Part shown: positions 27,414 to 35,991 of the stretch, in pieces
Position numbering within the stretch: position 1 is the stretch's first letter
How the letters are laid out: each line of letters starts with the position of its first letter
NCBI RefSeq assembly: GCF_900129035.1
Contig: NZ_FQTW01000011.1
Location: forward strand, 1 to 64,000
Source: Psychroflexus salarius
GTDB taxonomy: Bacteria > Bacteroidota > Bacteroidia > Flavobacteriales > Flavobacteriaceae
Direction: 5' to 3'
DNA length: 64,000 bases
Made by a program: the position numbers and the translations under genes
Notes under the pieces: generated by a model
What the model was told of the DNA's origin: nothing
What the model saw: only the letters and a program-made list of their open reading frames with translations
Databases searched by the model: none

Positions 27414-27521
27414 TAATAACTAAAGTCTAGTGTTGAAAATTATAGTTTTAAATCAAATTTCTAAGGCTATCATTAAATATATAATAGAATAGTACAAACC
27501 TTAGTTTATTTATAAAAAAGA

Positions 27522-27554
27522 AGCCAAAACCCAGTATTGATGAGGGTTTTGGCT
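27522..27554 (-). terminator. Rho-independent terminator of tRNA-Arg
   Basis: Perfect 11-bp stem AGCCAAAACCC / GGGTTTTGGCT with an 11-base loop; in the minus direction it is followed by a TCTTTTTTAT tract. It lies five bases past the tRNA 3' end. Confidence 0.88.
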
Positions 27555-27559
27555 GTTTG

Positions 27560-27633
27560 TGACCGCGGCAGGATTCAAACCTGCAACCCTCAGAGCCGAA
27601 ATCTGATATTCTATTCAGTTGAACTACGCGGCC
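27560..27633 (-). tRNA. tRNA-Arg, anticodon UCG
   Basis: 74 nt. The acceptor stem pairs GGCCGCG with CGCGGTC (one G-U at 2-71), discriminator A73, CCA not encoded. Anticodon stem TCAGA/TCTGA around loop TTTCGGC gives anticodon UCG (plus-strand positions 27597-27599), reading CGA/CGG Arg codons. T stem is GCAGG/CCTGC. Oddities: the D loop reads AACTGAATA (A at position 19 instead of G) and the T loop TTTGAAT (U at 56 instead of C), so the 19-56 tertiary contact becomes A-U. It has its own promoter and terminator. Confidence 0.93.
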
Positions 27634-27646
27634 AATTTTATGATGA

Positions 27647-27675
27647 CAAATATAATGAGTTATTCTGTTTTACAA
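27647..27675 (-). promoter_or_regulatory. Promoter of tRNA-Arg
   Basis: On the minus strand TTG (27675-27673), an 18-base spacer, then TATATTTG (27654-27647), 13 bases before the tRNA 5' end. Matches both boxes of the Bacteroidota consensus. Confidence 0.65.
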
Positions 27676-27699
27676 GCTAGTTTACAATCTAATATTATT

Positions 27700-28608
27700 T
27701 TAAACTTCTTGAGATGTTCCTGTATTTTCCCAGTTGTTTAAATCATCTAAATAAAAATCGATGCGACCAACATTTATGCCTGCCCAACCAACCTGATTTA
27801 CAATGACGTTGTTGCCTTTAGCGTTTTTAGTTGGTATAGGTTGGTCTAAAAAGGTATGCGTATGTCCACCAATAATTAAATCGATACCATGTGTTTGTTT
27901 AGCTAGTTTTAAATCGTCTATTTTTTTACTGTTATAGCTATATCCTAAGTGTGATAAGCAAATAACTAAGTCGCAATGTTCTTGTTGTTTTAAAATTTCA
28001 ACTTGATCTTTAGCAACTTCAACAGGATCTAGATACTTGGTCTCTTTATATAAATCTTTAGATACTAAACCTTCAAGCTCAATGCCCAATCCAAATATAC
28101 CGATGTTAATGCCATCAACTTCAAAAACTTGATAGGGTTTAGTTAAACCATTTAAACTGGTATTTCTTAAATCGTAATTAGCATTAAGTAAATCAAATTG
28201 AGCATGCTCTAGTTGAGCAGCAATATTGTCAATACCATTATCAAATTCATGATTTCCAATAGTTGAAGCATGATATCCTAATTTAGACATGATTTTATAC
28301 TCTAATTCACCACCATAAAAATTAAAATAAGGTGTGCCCTGAAATGCATCACCAGCATCAAGAATTAAAGTGTTTGGATTTTCATTTTTAACATGATTGA
28401 TATAATTAAACCGCCGACTTGCACCACCTAAATTTGGGTATTTAGAATGGTTTTTAGGAAACGGGTCTATATGGCTGTGAACGTCATTGGTGTGTAATAT
28501 AGTGATATGTTTTTGGTGCTGAGGTTTTGTAAAACTACTTAAACCTATACCAGAAACGCCAATGGCAGCAGCGGTTGAGGTTGTTTTTATAAAGTGTCTT
28601 CGTTTCAT
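27700..28608 (-). CDS. Metallophosphatase (5'-nucleotidase catalytic part)
   Basis: 302 aa. A twin-arginine-like leader MKRRHFIKTTSTAAA precedes the calcineurin-like metallophosphatase domain: ILHTNDVHSHIDPF, LILDAGDAFQGTPYF, TIGNHEFDNG, IGGHTHTF. It equals the N-terminal catalytic half of UshA-type 5'-nucleotidases and lacks the C-terminal substrate-binding domain, which is encoded just upstream by a separate overlapping gene. Likely a periplasmic nucleotidase or UDP-sugar hydrolase. Confidence 0.88.
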   Translation of the reverse strand: MKRRHFIKTTSTAAAIGVSGIGLSSFTKPQHQKHITILHTNDVHSHIDPFPKNHSKYPNLGGASRRFNYINHVKNENPNTLILDAGDAFQGTPYFNFYGGELEYKIMSKLGYHASTIGNHEFDNGIDNIAAQLEHAQFDLLNANYDLRNTSLNGLTKPYQVFEVDGINIGIFGLGIELEGLVSKDLYKETKYLDPVEVAKDQVEILKQQEHCDLVICLSHLGYSYNSKKIDDLKLAKQTHGIDLIIGGHTHTFLDQPIPTKNAKGNNVIVNQVGWAGINVGRIDFYLDDLNNWENTGTSQEV

Positions 28609-29360
28609 GATTTTGGATTGAGTTGCGTAAAACGTGAATCTACTTTTGAGCTTAAAGTGTCTTGTTGCTCAAAATAATCAATTAATAAACTTCTTAATTT
28701 GTAGTTTAAATTATAGGTAGTGTCAGCTTTGGTGAAAAACGACATGTGATCGCCGCCTTTTACCAAATAGTCTGAAGTAGCAACATAATAAAATGCTTGA
28801 TTAAGCGGTTTGCCATTAACTTCAACTAATTGCAATTGCCCATTGGCTTGTAAAGTTAAATTCAGCCCAGCAATTGGGTGAGCTCGTTTGGCTTCAACTA
28901 AGTAAGTAATGAGTTGCTTAAACCTTAATGAATCTAGTTTTGCCACAACAATTTCATTTTCAAATGGCATAATATTATAAGCCGTTCTTGTGGTGACTTC
29001 TCCTTTATTAATACCACCTCTAATTCCACCATAATTGAGTAAAACAGCATCTATTTTTAGATTTTCACGCTGACTTAATATAGGGTTTCCTAATTCAAGC
29101 ACTGCATCAGCCATTAAGTTTCCGATACTTGTATTTAATTTTGCTTCACTTTTAAACATCGCTTTTGGTGAGTAAGCGAGGGCTTTGTTCATTTCGTTAT
29201 TAATCTTTTTACGGTAAGGCTTTACAAACGCCTCGATTTCATTACTTTTATTGTAGGTCGAATCAATTATTACTTGCTTGGTGTCAATTTCAGTGACTTT
29301 ATAGGTCTTTGATTGACAAGCAAATAAGATAAAACATAAGGCGATTAAGTAAATTCTCAT
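28605..29360 (-). CDS. 5'-nucleotidase C-terminal domain lipoprotein
   Basis: 251 aa. Lipoprotein signal (LIALCFILFAC, then QSKTYKV). It contains the 5_nucleotid_C fold: TSIGNLMADAVLELG, LLNYGGIRGGINKGEVTTR, MPFENEIVVAKL, and YVATSDYLVKGGDHMSFF. This is the nucleoside-binding half of UshA-like enzymes. The next gene overlaps by four bases (ATGA), so the two proteins very likely form one enzyme from a split gene. Confidence 0.86.
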   Translation of the reverse strand: MRIYLIALCFILFACQSKTYKVTEIDTKQVIIDSTYNKSNEIEAFVKPYRKKINNEMNKALAYSPKAMFKSEAKLNTSIGNLMADAVLELGNPILSQRENLKIDAVLLNYGGIRGGINKGEVTTRTAYNIMPFENEIVVAKLDSLRFKQLITYLVEAKRAHPIAGLNLTLQANGQLQLVEVNGKPLNQAFYYVATSDYLVKGGDHMSFFTKADTTYNLNYKLRSLLIDYFEQQDTLSSKVDSRFTQLNPKS

Positions 29361-29422
29361 TTAATTTCAATTTGATATTACAATTATAACGTATTTTTAC
29401 AACAGACTAATGATTTAAAATA

Positions 29423-29848
29423 ATGTTTATGTTAACAAAGAGGATTTTATCCCTGCTAAGTTTAATATTAGTATTAGGATTTTGGTCTTGTAATACTAAA
29501 GTTGAATTTCCCGTGTCTGAGGTCGTACCTTCGGCTGAAGCAACCGCGGTGATTTCGAAAGATAAGAATGATAATTTTCTGGTAGAACTTGATATTAATA
29601 ATTTAACAAAGCCTGAACGCTTGAGTCCTAAGCGAAAATTTTATGTGTTATGGGCTGAAACTGCTCAAGGAAGCGTAAATTTGGGTCAAATAAAAGTAAA
29701 AGAATCTACTTTTAGTTCAAGTTTATATGCTGAAATTGAGGCTTCATTACCGCTTAAACCCACACGTTTGGTAATTTCAGCTGAAAATGAACTCAATAGA
29801 AATTCACCTAGCACATTTACTATTCTGGAGACTAAAATACGGTATTAG
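29423..29848 (+). CDS. Hypothetical lipoprotein
   Basis: 141 aa. Signal with LSLILVLGFWSC lipobox-like end at residue 23, then a single beta-rich domain (FLVELDINNLTKPERLSPKRKFYVLWAE). The C-terminal part resembles anti-sigma-K-like Ig folds only loosely, and I do not assign a family. ATG 29423 or 29429 could be the start. Confidence 0.6.
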   Translation: MFMLTKRILSLLSLILVLGFWSCNTKVEFPVSEVVPSAEATAVISKDKNDNFLVELDINNLTKPERLSPKRKFYVLWAETAQGSVNLGQIKVKESTFSSSLYAEIEASLPLKPTRLVISAENELNRNSPSTFTILETKIRY

Positions 29849-29870
29849 TTGACTACAACCTAATTAATAC

Positions 29871-29900
29871 AAAAGGCTAAACCGTCAGATTTAGCCTTTT
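29871..29900. terminator. Bidirectional Rho-independent terminator
   Basis: Stem AAAAGGCTAAA / TTTAGCCTTTT around an 8-base loop, between convergent genes ending at 29848 and 29918; both strands have a T run. Confidence 0.85.
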
Positions 29901-29917
29901 TTAATGGTTAGCTACTA

Positions 29918-31138
29918 TTAAGTTATAGCTGTTGCTTTAGAATATATACCAACATGCTTAGCGCATTTTATAAAGGCGTGGTAAGTCCGTTCTATATCGA
30001 AATCTAAACCAATAGAAAATCGTACTAAACCTTCGCTTAATCCCATATTAAGCTGCTCTTCTTCACTAATTTCTGAAGATGTTGAACTCCCTGAAGCACT
30101 AAACAGGGTCTTATAAAAGCCTAAGCTCACAGCGATATAGCCTACATTTTCGGCTTGTAAAGCTTCCATAAATGCATTTGCTTGCTTTAATGTGCCTAAA
30201 TCAAGTGTTAATAAACCGCTGTACCCAAATTCAGGATGTATTTGTTGCTGCATTTTTTTATGACTTTTATGCGATTTTAATCCTGGATAGACGACTTTAA
30301 AACCAGCTTGTTCTAAACATTGGGCCAAATACATGGCGTTTTTGCTATGCTGCTGCATACGTATTGGTAACGTACGTAGATTTTTAAGTATGGAAGCTGC
30401 TCTTAAACTATCAAGCGTTTGCCCTAAAAGCATTGCAGCCCCATGATTGACATCTTTCAACGCGTTAATAAATTCAGTTGAGCCGCATACAACACCACCA
30501 ACCGTATCTGAAGAGCCGTTAATAAATTTAGTCAGACTATGAATAACCACATCTGCTCCAAATTCAGTAGGCGTAATTACCAAGGGTGTAAACGTATTAT
30601 CTACAACAAAGGTGAGATTGTATTTTACTGCAAGCTTCTTTAAGCCTTCTAGATCAGCCACTTCGAGTAAAGGATTGCTTAAAGCTTCACAGTATAAAAC
30701 TTTAGTGTTTGTGTTGATGGCCGCTTCAACTTGGTCTAAGTTGGTGATGTCTACAAAATGAGTCTGAATCTTAAAATCAGGTAGAAAGTTTTTCATAAAA
30801 GCATAAGAACCACCATAAATAGTTCGGCTTGATACAATTTCGTCTCCAGATTTACATAATTGTAAGAGCACCGACGTAATGGCACCCATACCAGAAGCGA
30901 AAACTTGTGCATCTTCGGTCGCTTCCATTTTTGCTAAGGCATCACATAAATACTGATTGCCTGGTGAAGAATGTCTGGAATAAAGGTAGCAACCTTCCTG
31001 AGTGCCTTCAAAAGTATCACTCATGGCTTTAGCGGTTAAAAATGTGTAGGTTGAACTATCTGAAATAGAAGGATTTACACCGCCTTGTTCTCTAAAAAAT
31101 TGAAGATCTTGAATGGCATTTGCTGGTTGATGTTTCAT
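29918..31138 (-). CDS. Cys/Met metabolism PLP enzyme (gamma-lyase/synthase family)
   Basis: 406 aa from ATG 31138 (MKHQPANAIQDLQFF). Fold type I trans-sulfuration family: YLYSRHSSPGNQYLCDALAK, FASGMGAITSVL, TIYGGSYAFMKN, VDNTFTPL, and the PLP lysine in HSLTKFINGSSD. The residue matching the special Cys of methionine gamma-lyase (YGCT) is Gly here, so a strict MGL is not assured; it may be a cystathionine or methionine lyase. It is divergent from an Lrp-type regulator with a dyad operator between them. Confidence 0.84.
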   Translation of the reverse strand: MKHQPANAIQDLQFFREQGGVNPSISDSSTYTFLTAKAMSDTFEGTQEGCYLYSRHSSPGNQYLCDALAKMEATEDAQVFASGMGAITSVLLQLCKSGDEIVSSRTIYGGSYAFMKNFLPDFKIQTHFVDITNLDQVEAAINTNTKVLYCEALSNPLLEVADLEGLKKLAVKYNLTFVVDNTFTPLVITPTEFGADVVIHSLTKFINGSSDTVGGVVCGSTEFINALKDVNHGAAMLLGQTLDSLRAASILKNLRTLPIRMQQHSKNAMYLAQCLEQAGFKVVYPGLKSHKSHKKMQQQIHPEFGYSGLLTLDLGTLKQANAFMEALQAENVGYIAVSLGFYKTLFSASGSSTSSEISEEEQLNMGLSEGLVRFSIGLDFDIERTYHAFIKCAKHVGIYSKATAIT

Positions 31139-31230
31139 GACTAAATTTTCTTCGAATTTCAGATATAGAAGAAATATAATCAATAATAAATTATTTATTT
31201 AGTAATTTTAGCTAATAACTATAACAGATA

Positions 31231-31245
31231 TAGAATAATATTCTA
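31231..31245. promoter_or_regulatory. Lrp/AsnC-type operator dyad
   Basis: Perfect palindrome TAGAATA-A-TATTCTA in the 151-bp gap between the divergent PLP lyase and Lrp-family genes. Its length (15 bp) and central A/T fit Lrp/AsnC sites; binding is inferred. Confidence 0.6.
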
Positions 31246-31289
31246 AATTTACATTAGTAGCCCAAATGAATTAGATAAATTTACAATAG

Positions 31290-31751
31290 ATGGCAACTTT
31301 AGATCAAACAGATAAGCACTTACTTAATTTATTGCAAGAAAATGCGCGCTTTACCACCAAGCAATTGGCATTAAAACTAAGTTTATCGCCAACAGCAATT
31401 TATGAGCGTATTAAAAAATTGGAGCGACAGAATTATATAAATCGTTACGTAGCTTTAGTTAATCCCCGAAAAATACAGAAAGATTTTGTAGCCTTTGTGA
31501 TGATTCAGTTAAAAGAGCATACGCAAGCTTCAATAGCTGCTTTTGAAAGTGAAATTGCTTTAATTCCAGAAATTGTCGCATGCTTTCATGTAAGTGGTAC
31601 TTATGATTATCTCATTAAAGTTAATCTAGATGAAATGTCAAGTTTTAGAAATTTTATGGTTGAAAAATTAACTAAGATTCCACATATTAGCAATACGCAG
31701 TCGGCATTTAGTATTAAAGAAGTGTTTAATCACACCGCTTTAAAGTTGTAA
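31290..31751 (+). CDS. Lrp/AsnC-family transcriptional regulator
   Basis: 153 aa. N-terminal HTH (LDQTDKHLLNLLQENARFTT ... LSPTAIYERIKKLE) and C-terminal RAM/AsnC ligand domain (VACFHVSGTYDYLIKVNLD). Binds an amino acid and DNA as an octamer-type regulator. It probably controls the divergent sulfur amino acid lyase and itself. Confidence 0.9.
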   Translation: MATLDQTDKHLLNLLQENARFTTKQLALKLSLSPTAIYERIKKLERQNYINRYVALVNPRKIQKDFVAFVMIQLKEHTQASIAAFESEIALIPEIVACFHVSGTYDYLIKVNLDEMSSFRNFMVEKLTKIPHISNTQSAFSIKEVFNHTALKL

Positions 31752-31858
31752 GATTTGTCATTAACCTCAGTAAATTGATGTAGCGCACTGGAAATGCTTA
31801 ATAAAGCTATGATATTTATAAACTGATATAATAACATACAACTACAACAAATAAACAC

Positions 31859-31866
31859 TACCTTTG
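31859..31866 (+). promoter_or_regulatory. Candidate -7 box TACCTTTG for typA
   Basis: Exact TAnnTTTG match, 24 bases before the typA ATG. Confidence 0.4.
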
Positions 31867-31890
31867 CCGGCTTAAATTAAGTTTATATTT

Positions 31891-33687
31891 ATGGATATTA
31901 GAAATATCGCCATTATTGCCCACGTTGACCATGGTAAAACCACTTTGGTCGACAAAATTATGCACCATTGTAAATTGTTTCGTGATAACGAAACCACAGG
32001 TGATTTAATATTAGATAATAACGATTTAGAACGGGAACGTGGTATTACCATTGTTTCTAAAAACGTTTCAGTAAGATATAAAGATACTAAGATTAATATT
32101 ATTGATACACCAGGTCACGCCGATTTTGGTGGTGAAGTTGAGCGTGTTTTAAACATGGCTGACGGTGTACTTTTATTAGTTGATGCCTTTGAAGGACCAA
32201 TGCCGCAAACGCGTTTTGTGCTTCAAAAAGCAATTGACTTAGGCTTAAAACCTTGTGTGGTTATTAACAAAGTTGATAAACCAAATTGTACACCAGAAGA
32301 AGTTCACGAAAAAGTTTTTGATTTAATGTTTGAGCTTGGTGCTGAAGAATGGCAACTTGACTTCCCTTCAGTTTATGGTTCAGCTTTAAATAACTGGATG
32401 AGTACAGACCCAAACAATCAAACCGAGAATGTTGAGCCACTACTTGATATGGTGGTAGAACATATTCCTGCACCTAAAGTAGAAGAAGGAACACCACAAC
32501 TTTTAATCACTTCATTAGATTTCTCTTCTTACACAGGACGAATTGCAATCGGACGATTACAACGCGGAACTTTAAAAGAAAACATGCCAGTGGCTTTAGT
32601 TAAGCGCAATGGTGAGGTGACCAAAACACGTATTAAAGAACTATACACTTTTGAAGGCGTCGGTCGTTTAAAGGTAACAGAAGTTAAGGCAGGCGATATT
32701 TGTGCTATTATTGGTTTAGAAGGTTTTGAAATTGGCGATACCGTTGCAGATATAGAAAATCCTGAAGCTTTAAAAAGCATTACTATCGATGAGCCTACGA
32801 TGAGTATGCTCTTCACAATTAATGATTCGCCTTTCTTTGGTAAGGATGGAAAATTTGTAACCTCTAGACATATCAAAGAACGTTTGGTTAAAGAATTAGA
32901 AAAAAATTTAGCGCTTAGAGTTGAAGAAACCGATTCTGCAGATAAATTTATAGTTTATGGACGTGGTGTAATGCATTTGTCTGTTTTAATTGAGACCATG
33001 CGTCGCGAAGGTTATGAACTTCAAATTGGTCAACCGCAAGTTATCGTTAAAGAGATTGACGGCGTTAAATGCGAACCAATTGAAGAATTAACCATCGATT
33101 TACCTGAAAATGTTTCTGGTAAAGCAGTTGAAATGGTAACACAACGCAAAGGCGAAATGCTGAGCATGGAAGGTAGAGGCGAACGAATGACGATTCAGTT
33201 CTTAATTCCTTCACGTGGGATTATAGGTCTTAGAAATCAATTAATGACTGCCACTGCTGGTGAAGCAATTATGGCTCACCGTTTTAAAGAGTATCAGCCT
33301 CTTAAAGGTGATATTCCTCAACGTCTTAATGGCTCATTAGTTTCTATGGAGAAAGGAAAAGCCATTCCTTATTCAATTGATAAACTTCAGGATCGCGGTA
33401 AGTTTTTTGTAGATCCAGGTGAAGATATTTATGAAGGTCAAGTTATTGGTGAAAACTCTCGTCAAGATGATATGACGGTTAACATTACTAAAACCAAAAA
33501 GTTATCTAATGTTCGTTCTTCTGGCGCAGATGATAAGGCCAAAATTGTTCCAGCTAAGAAATTTTCATTAGAAGAGGCTTTAGAGTATATTCAAAAAGAT
33601 GAATATGTTGAAGTAACACCTAATTTTTTACGTATTAGAAAAATCTATCTAAAAGAAGTAGACCGTAAGCGTTTTAAAATCATATAA
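31891..33687 (+). CDS. typA: Ribosome-associated GTPase TypA/BipA
   Basis: 598 aa translational GTPase. G1 [15 protein letters not shown] (G2), [16 protein letters not shown] (G3), NKVDKP (G4), then the BipA C-terminal domains ([32 protein letters not shown]). Assists 50S assembly and stress translation. Length is normal for the family. Confidence 0.95.
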   Translation: MDIRNIAIIAHVDHGKTTLVDKIMHHCKLFRDNETTGDLILDNNDLERERGITIVSKNVSVRYKDTKINIIDTPGHADFGGEVERVLNMADGVLLLVDAFEGPMPQTRFVLQKAIDLGLKPCVVINKVDKPNCTPEEVHEKVFDLMFELGAEEWQLDFPSVYGSALNNWMSTDPNNQTENVEPLLDMVVEHIPAPKVEEGTPQLLITSLDFSSYTGRIAIGRLQRGTLKENMPVALVKRNGEVTKTRIKELYTFEGVGRLKVTEVKAGDICAIIGLEGFEIGDTVADIENPEALKSITIDEPTMSMLFTINDSPFFGKDGKFVTSRHIKERLVKELEKNLALRVEETDSADKFIVYGRGVMHLSVLIETMRREGYELQIGQPQVIVKEIDGVKCEPIEELTIDLPENVSGKAVEMVTQRKGEMLSMEGRGERMTIQFLIPSRGIIGLRNQLMTATAGEAIMAHRFKEYQPLKGDIPQRLNGSLVSMEKGKAIPYSIDKLQDRGKFFVDPGEDIYEGQVIGENSRQDDMTVNITKTKKLSNVRSSGADDKAKIVPAKKFSLEEALEYIQKDEYVEVTPNFLRIRKIYLKEVDRKRFKII

Positions 33688-33710
33688 TACGTAGATTAAT
33701 TACTATATTT

Positions 33711-33757
33711 AAAAAGCTTTCCAAGTTTCAATTAATTTGAATTATGGAAAGCTTTTT
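33711..33757. terminator. Bidirectional Rho-independent terminator
   Basis: Perfect 13-bp stem AAAAAGCTTTCCA / TGGAAAGCTTTTT with a 21-base loop and T runs on both strands, between convergent typA and the DoxDA gene. Confidence 0.87.
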
Positions 33758-33774
33758 TTGTTTATCATTTTTGA

Positions 33775-34794
33775 TTAATCTTTTAAAACCTTCATAGACC
33801 AACTGGCGCCACTAATATCAGTAATTTCAAGTTGATATTCTCCTGTGGCTAACTTAGCAATATGTTCATGAACTAAGTTTAAAGTAGCTTTTGCACCTAA
33901 AGGAACAATTAAACTATGTTGTCCAGGTTTTACCTTAGCAATATAATAATTATCTATGCTTGATTCATTTAGCGATGCTAAGTCTTCAGCAGTGAGCTGA
34001 AATCTTGTTTTATTACTTATATCTTTTAATTTCAAATTAATAATCCAAGCGCCATAAACATCAACACCTTCAGTTCTGTACAGTTCAAAATTGAGTGTGT
34101 TTCCATCAATATGAGCAGCATTTATTTCAATTTTAGGTTTTACAGATTTGTTGTGTAAAGTTCCCCAAAGTCCACCATGAAACACTTGATTAGTATATAA
34201 GGTTAATCCTAAAATAAAAATTGAGCCGATGAGCACAATTCTAGAGAGCTTTATATTAGAAATTTGTAAATGGCCTGAACCTAAAAAGTTAAACCATTTT
34301 TTACGGCTTAGCTTTGGAAAGCGTTTAATTAAAATATTATCTATAGAGTATTGGCTACTGCCAGTCAAAAATAAGACGAATCCTGATGCTATTCCTAGCA
34401 CACCGATTTGCCACTCATCTAAACATGTGGTGCCTATCCAGCCTGAGCCAAGTAAAATGCCCATGGCTAACATAAAAACTCCAATGCTCATAAGTCTTGT
34501 AAATAGGCCAAACATGATAAATAGACCTACAATACCTTCAATTATGGTAAAGCCTATCATAGCCACCCATAAACTATCAGGATTTTCTACAAGATGTTGA
34601 ATAATTGGCTTTATGCCAATGGCGTTTGGCAAAAAATGATTGAATTTTTCACCTATATATCCAGGTAATTCTGGATTTAATTTGTCAGCTAAAATAGTTC
34701 TTCTCCAAAATGCTGAAAAGTAGGTCCAACCTACAACTAAACGAAGGCTGAGACTAAAAAGTCCAGCATAATAATTTTGATTTTCTTGTGTCAT
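33775..34794 (-). CDS. DoxDA-type thiosulfate:quinone oxidoreductase-like membrane protein
   Basis: 339 aa. The N-terminal half has four membrane segments of the DoxD/DoxX fold (LSLRLVVGWTYFSAFWRR, TIIEGIVGLFIMFGLFTRLM, GSGWIGTTCLDEWQIGVLG); after another membrane helix (about residues 181-200) a C-terminal beta domain resembles DoxA. In Acidianus the two are separate TQO subunits; fused versions occur in Bacteroidota. Thiosulfate oxidation is not proven for them. Confidence 0.75.
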   Translation of the reverse strand: MTQENQNYYAGLFSLSLRLVVGWTYFSAFWRRTILADKLNPELPGYIGEKFNHFLPNAIGIKPIIQHLVENPDSLWVAMIGFTIIEGIVGLFIMFGLFTRLMSIGVFMLAMGILLGSGWIGTTCLDEWQIGVLGIASGFVLFLTGSSQYSIDNILIKRFPKLSRKKWFNFLGSGHLQISNIKLSRIVLIGSIFILGLTLYTNQVFHGGLWGTLHNKSVKPKIEINAAHIDGNTLNFELYRTEGVDVYGAWIINLKLKDISNKTRFQLTAEDLASLNESSIDNYYIAKVKPGQHSLIVPLGAKATLNLVHEHIAKLATGEYQLEITDISGASWSMKVLKD

Positions 34795-34876
34795 TTTAAA
34801 TTCTTTTCATTAAATAATAAGTTTTGCCATCATAAAGTGGTAACGGCTAAAATGGGGTATTCGTAAAACTTAAAAT

Positions 34877-35272
34877 TTAAAGATCTAGGCGTAAGCGATT
34901 TAAAATAATATAGATCGGGATTTGAAGCGAACAACGTTTTAAAAAATAATTTATTTGAGGGATTTGAGTTGATCTCTCATAATAAATTTCTAAACGATAC
35001 TTTAGGGTTGAACCTGAGACTAAGTCAAGCTCTTGAGAGGTTTTTTCCTTTTGTCCAAGCTGATAGTAATTCCATTCAAAGTTAACTTCACAAGTTGAAG
35101 TTTTTAAGGCTGATTTACTTTTATTGCTAACTTCTGTTTTTTCAAGATTGAGAGCATCTTGAAAAATGTGCCTAGCAGAACAATTTGAACTTAGTAAAAT
35201 GAAACTAAGAGAGATCCATATCAAGTGCTTAAAGCTAGATAAAGAATATAAGTTGAGTTTCATTTTATTCAT
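34877..35272 (-). CDS. Hypothetical secreted or lipo-protein
   Basis: 131 aa from ATG 35272 (MNKMKLNLYSLSSFKHLIW); ATG 35263 is an alternative. The longer reading from 35320 overlaps the upstream gene and is unlikely. Signal with LSFILLSSNC, then a mostly beta-strand domain with EVNFEWNYYQLG. No family recognised. Follows the VTT gene closely, so perhaps one transcript. Confidence 0.5.
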   Translation of the reverse strand: MNKMKLNLYSLSSFKHLIWISLSFILLSSNCSARHIFQDALNLEKTEVSNKSKSALKTSTCEVNFEWNYYQLGQKEKTSQELDLVSGSTLKYRLEIYYERSTQIPQINYFLKRCSLQIPIYIILNRLRLDL

Positions 35273-35306
35273 ATTAACTGATGTGAATTTAGAGAATTGC
35301 TTAAAC

Positions 35307-35921
35307 TTACATCGCCCCAAAAATCATTAGGCCGTAAATAGCAAATCTTAGTAAACGTAATAAGCCAAATAATATGTAACTTCCGAATGGAAATTTAATA
35401 ATTCCGGCTGCAATACTTGATATGGCAAAAGGTAAAGGTAATAGTGCGCCTACAATAATAAGCAAACCACCCCATTTTCTCATATTTTTAATATGCTTAG
35501 CCATTTTAACTTCAAGATAAACAAATACAGAAGGAATGCTAGCGACACCACGACCAAAAAAATAAGATAAAATACCGCCAGTATAAGATAAAACAGCTAA
35601 AATTGAAAGATAAGTCCAAGGCATACTTGATTTACCTGACCATGCAATGAAAATTTCAGGCGGGATTAAGCCTAAAATAGATTCTGAAGCGAAAAATACA
35701 GCAAAAACACCATAATCAGGAAAATTGTTTGTGACGTAATCTAACATTGAATTAACATCCATCACAAAAAAATGGATTCCCAATAAAACAGCTATAAATA
35801 TAACAATTGGTGGTGTGGCTTTCAATAAGCTACGACCTAAGAAACTATAAAATCCAGTATATGTGTAATACTGATGCAGTAATTTCCAGCGTGGTTTTTT
35901 GGTTGAATTTGATTTTGCCAT
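35307..35921 (-). CDS. VTT (DedA/SNARE-associated-like) membrane protein
   Basis: 204 aa, four to five membrane segments. VTT-domain features: FFASESILGLIPPEIFIAW, GGILSYFFGRG, and LLIIVGALLPLPFAISSIAAG. Such proteins act as lipid scramblases or in membrane homeostasis; exact role unknown. TATTTTTG (35929-35936) lies seven bases before the ATG. Confidence 0.8.
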   Translation of the reverse strand: MAKSNSTKKPRWKLLHQYYTYTGFYSFLGRSLLKATPPIVIFIAVLLGIHFFVMDVNSMLDYVTNNFPDYGVFAVFFASESILGLIPPEIFIAWSGKSSMPWTYLSILAVLSYTGGILSYFFGRGVASIPSVFVYLEVKMAKHIKNMRKWGGLLIIVGALLPLPFAISSIAAGIIKFPFGSYILFGLLRLLRFAIYGLMIFGAM

Positions 35922-35928
35922 AGGGCGA

Positions 35929-35936
35929 CAAAAATA
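35929..35936 (-). promoter_or_regulatory. Candidate -7 box TATTTTTG for the VTT gene
   Basis: Exact TAnnTTTG match on the minus strand, seven bases before ATG 35921. Confidence 0.38.
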
Positions 35937-35991
35937 ATAATAAAAGCTGTAGCTAAATGTTATCTAACTTACAGACTTCGTTAATTTTTAT

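Larger units (their letters stand above)
26967..27559. other. 593-bp AT-rich non-coding region with array and hairpins
   Basis: No gene. From left to right: AT-rich spacer, the 22-bp-period array (27078-27231), a block of inverted repeats (27351-27413), and the tRNA terminator (27522-27554). Confidence 0.6.

Noticed and set aside
25042-27633. Integrative element inserted at tRNA-Arg
   Set aside because: No integrase and no second copy of the tRNA 3' end was found on the far side of the stretch.
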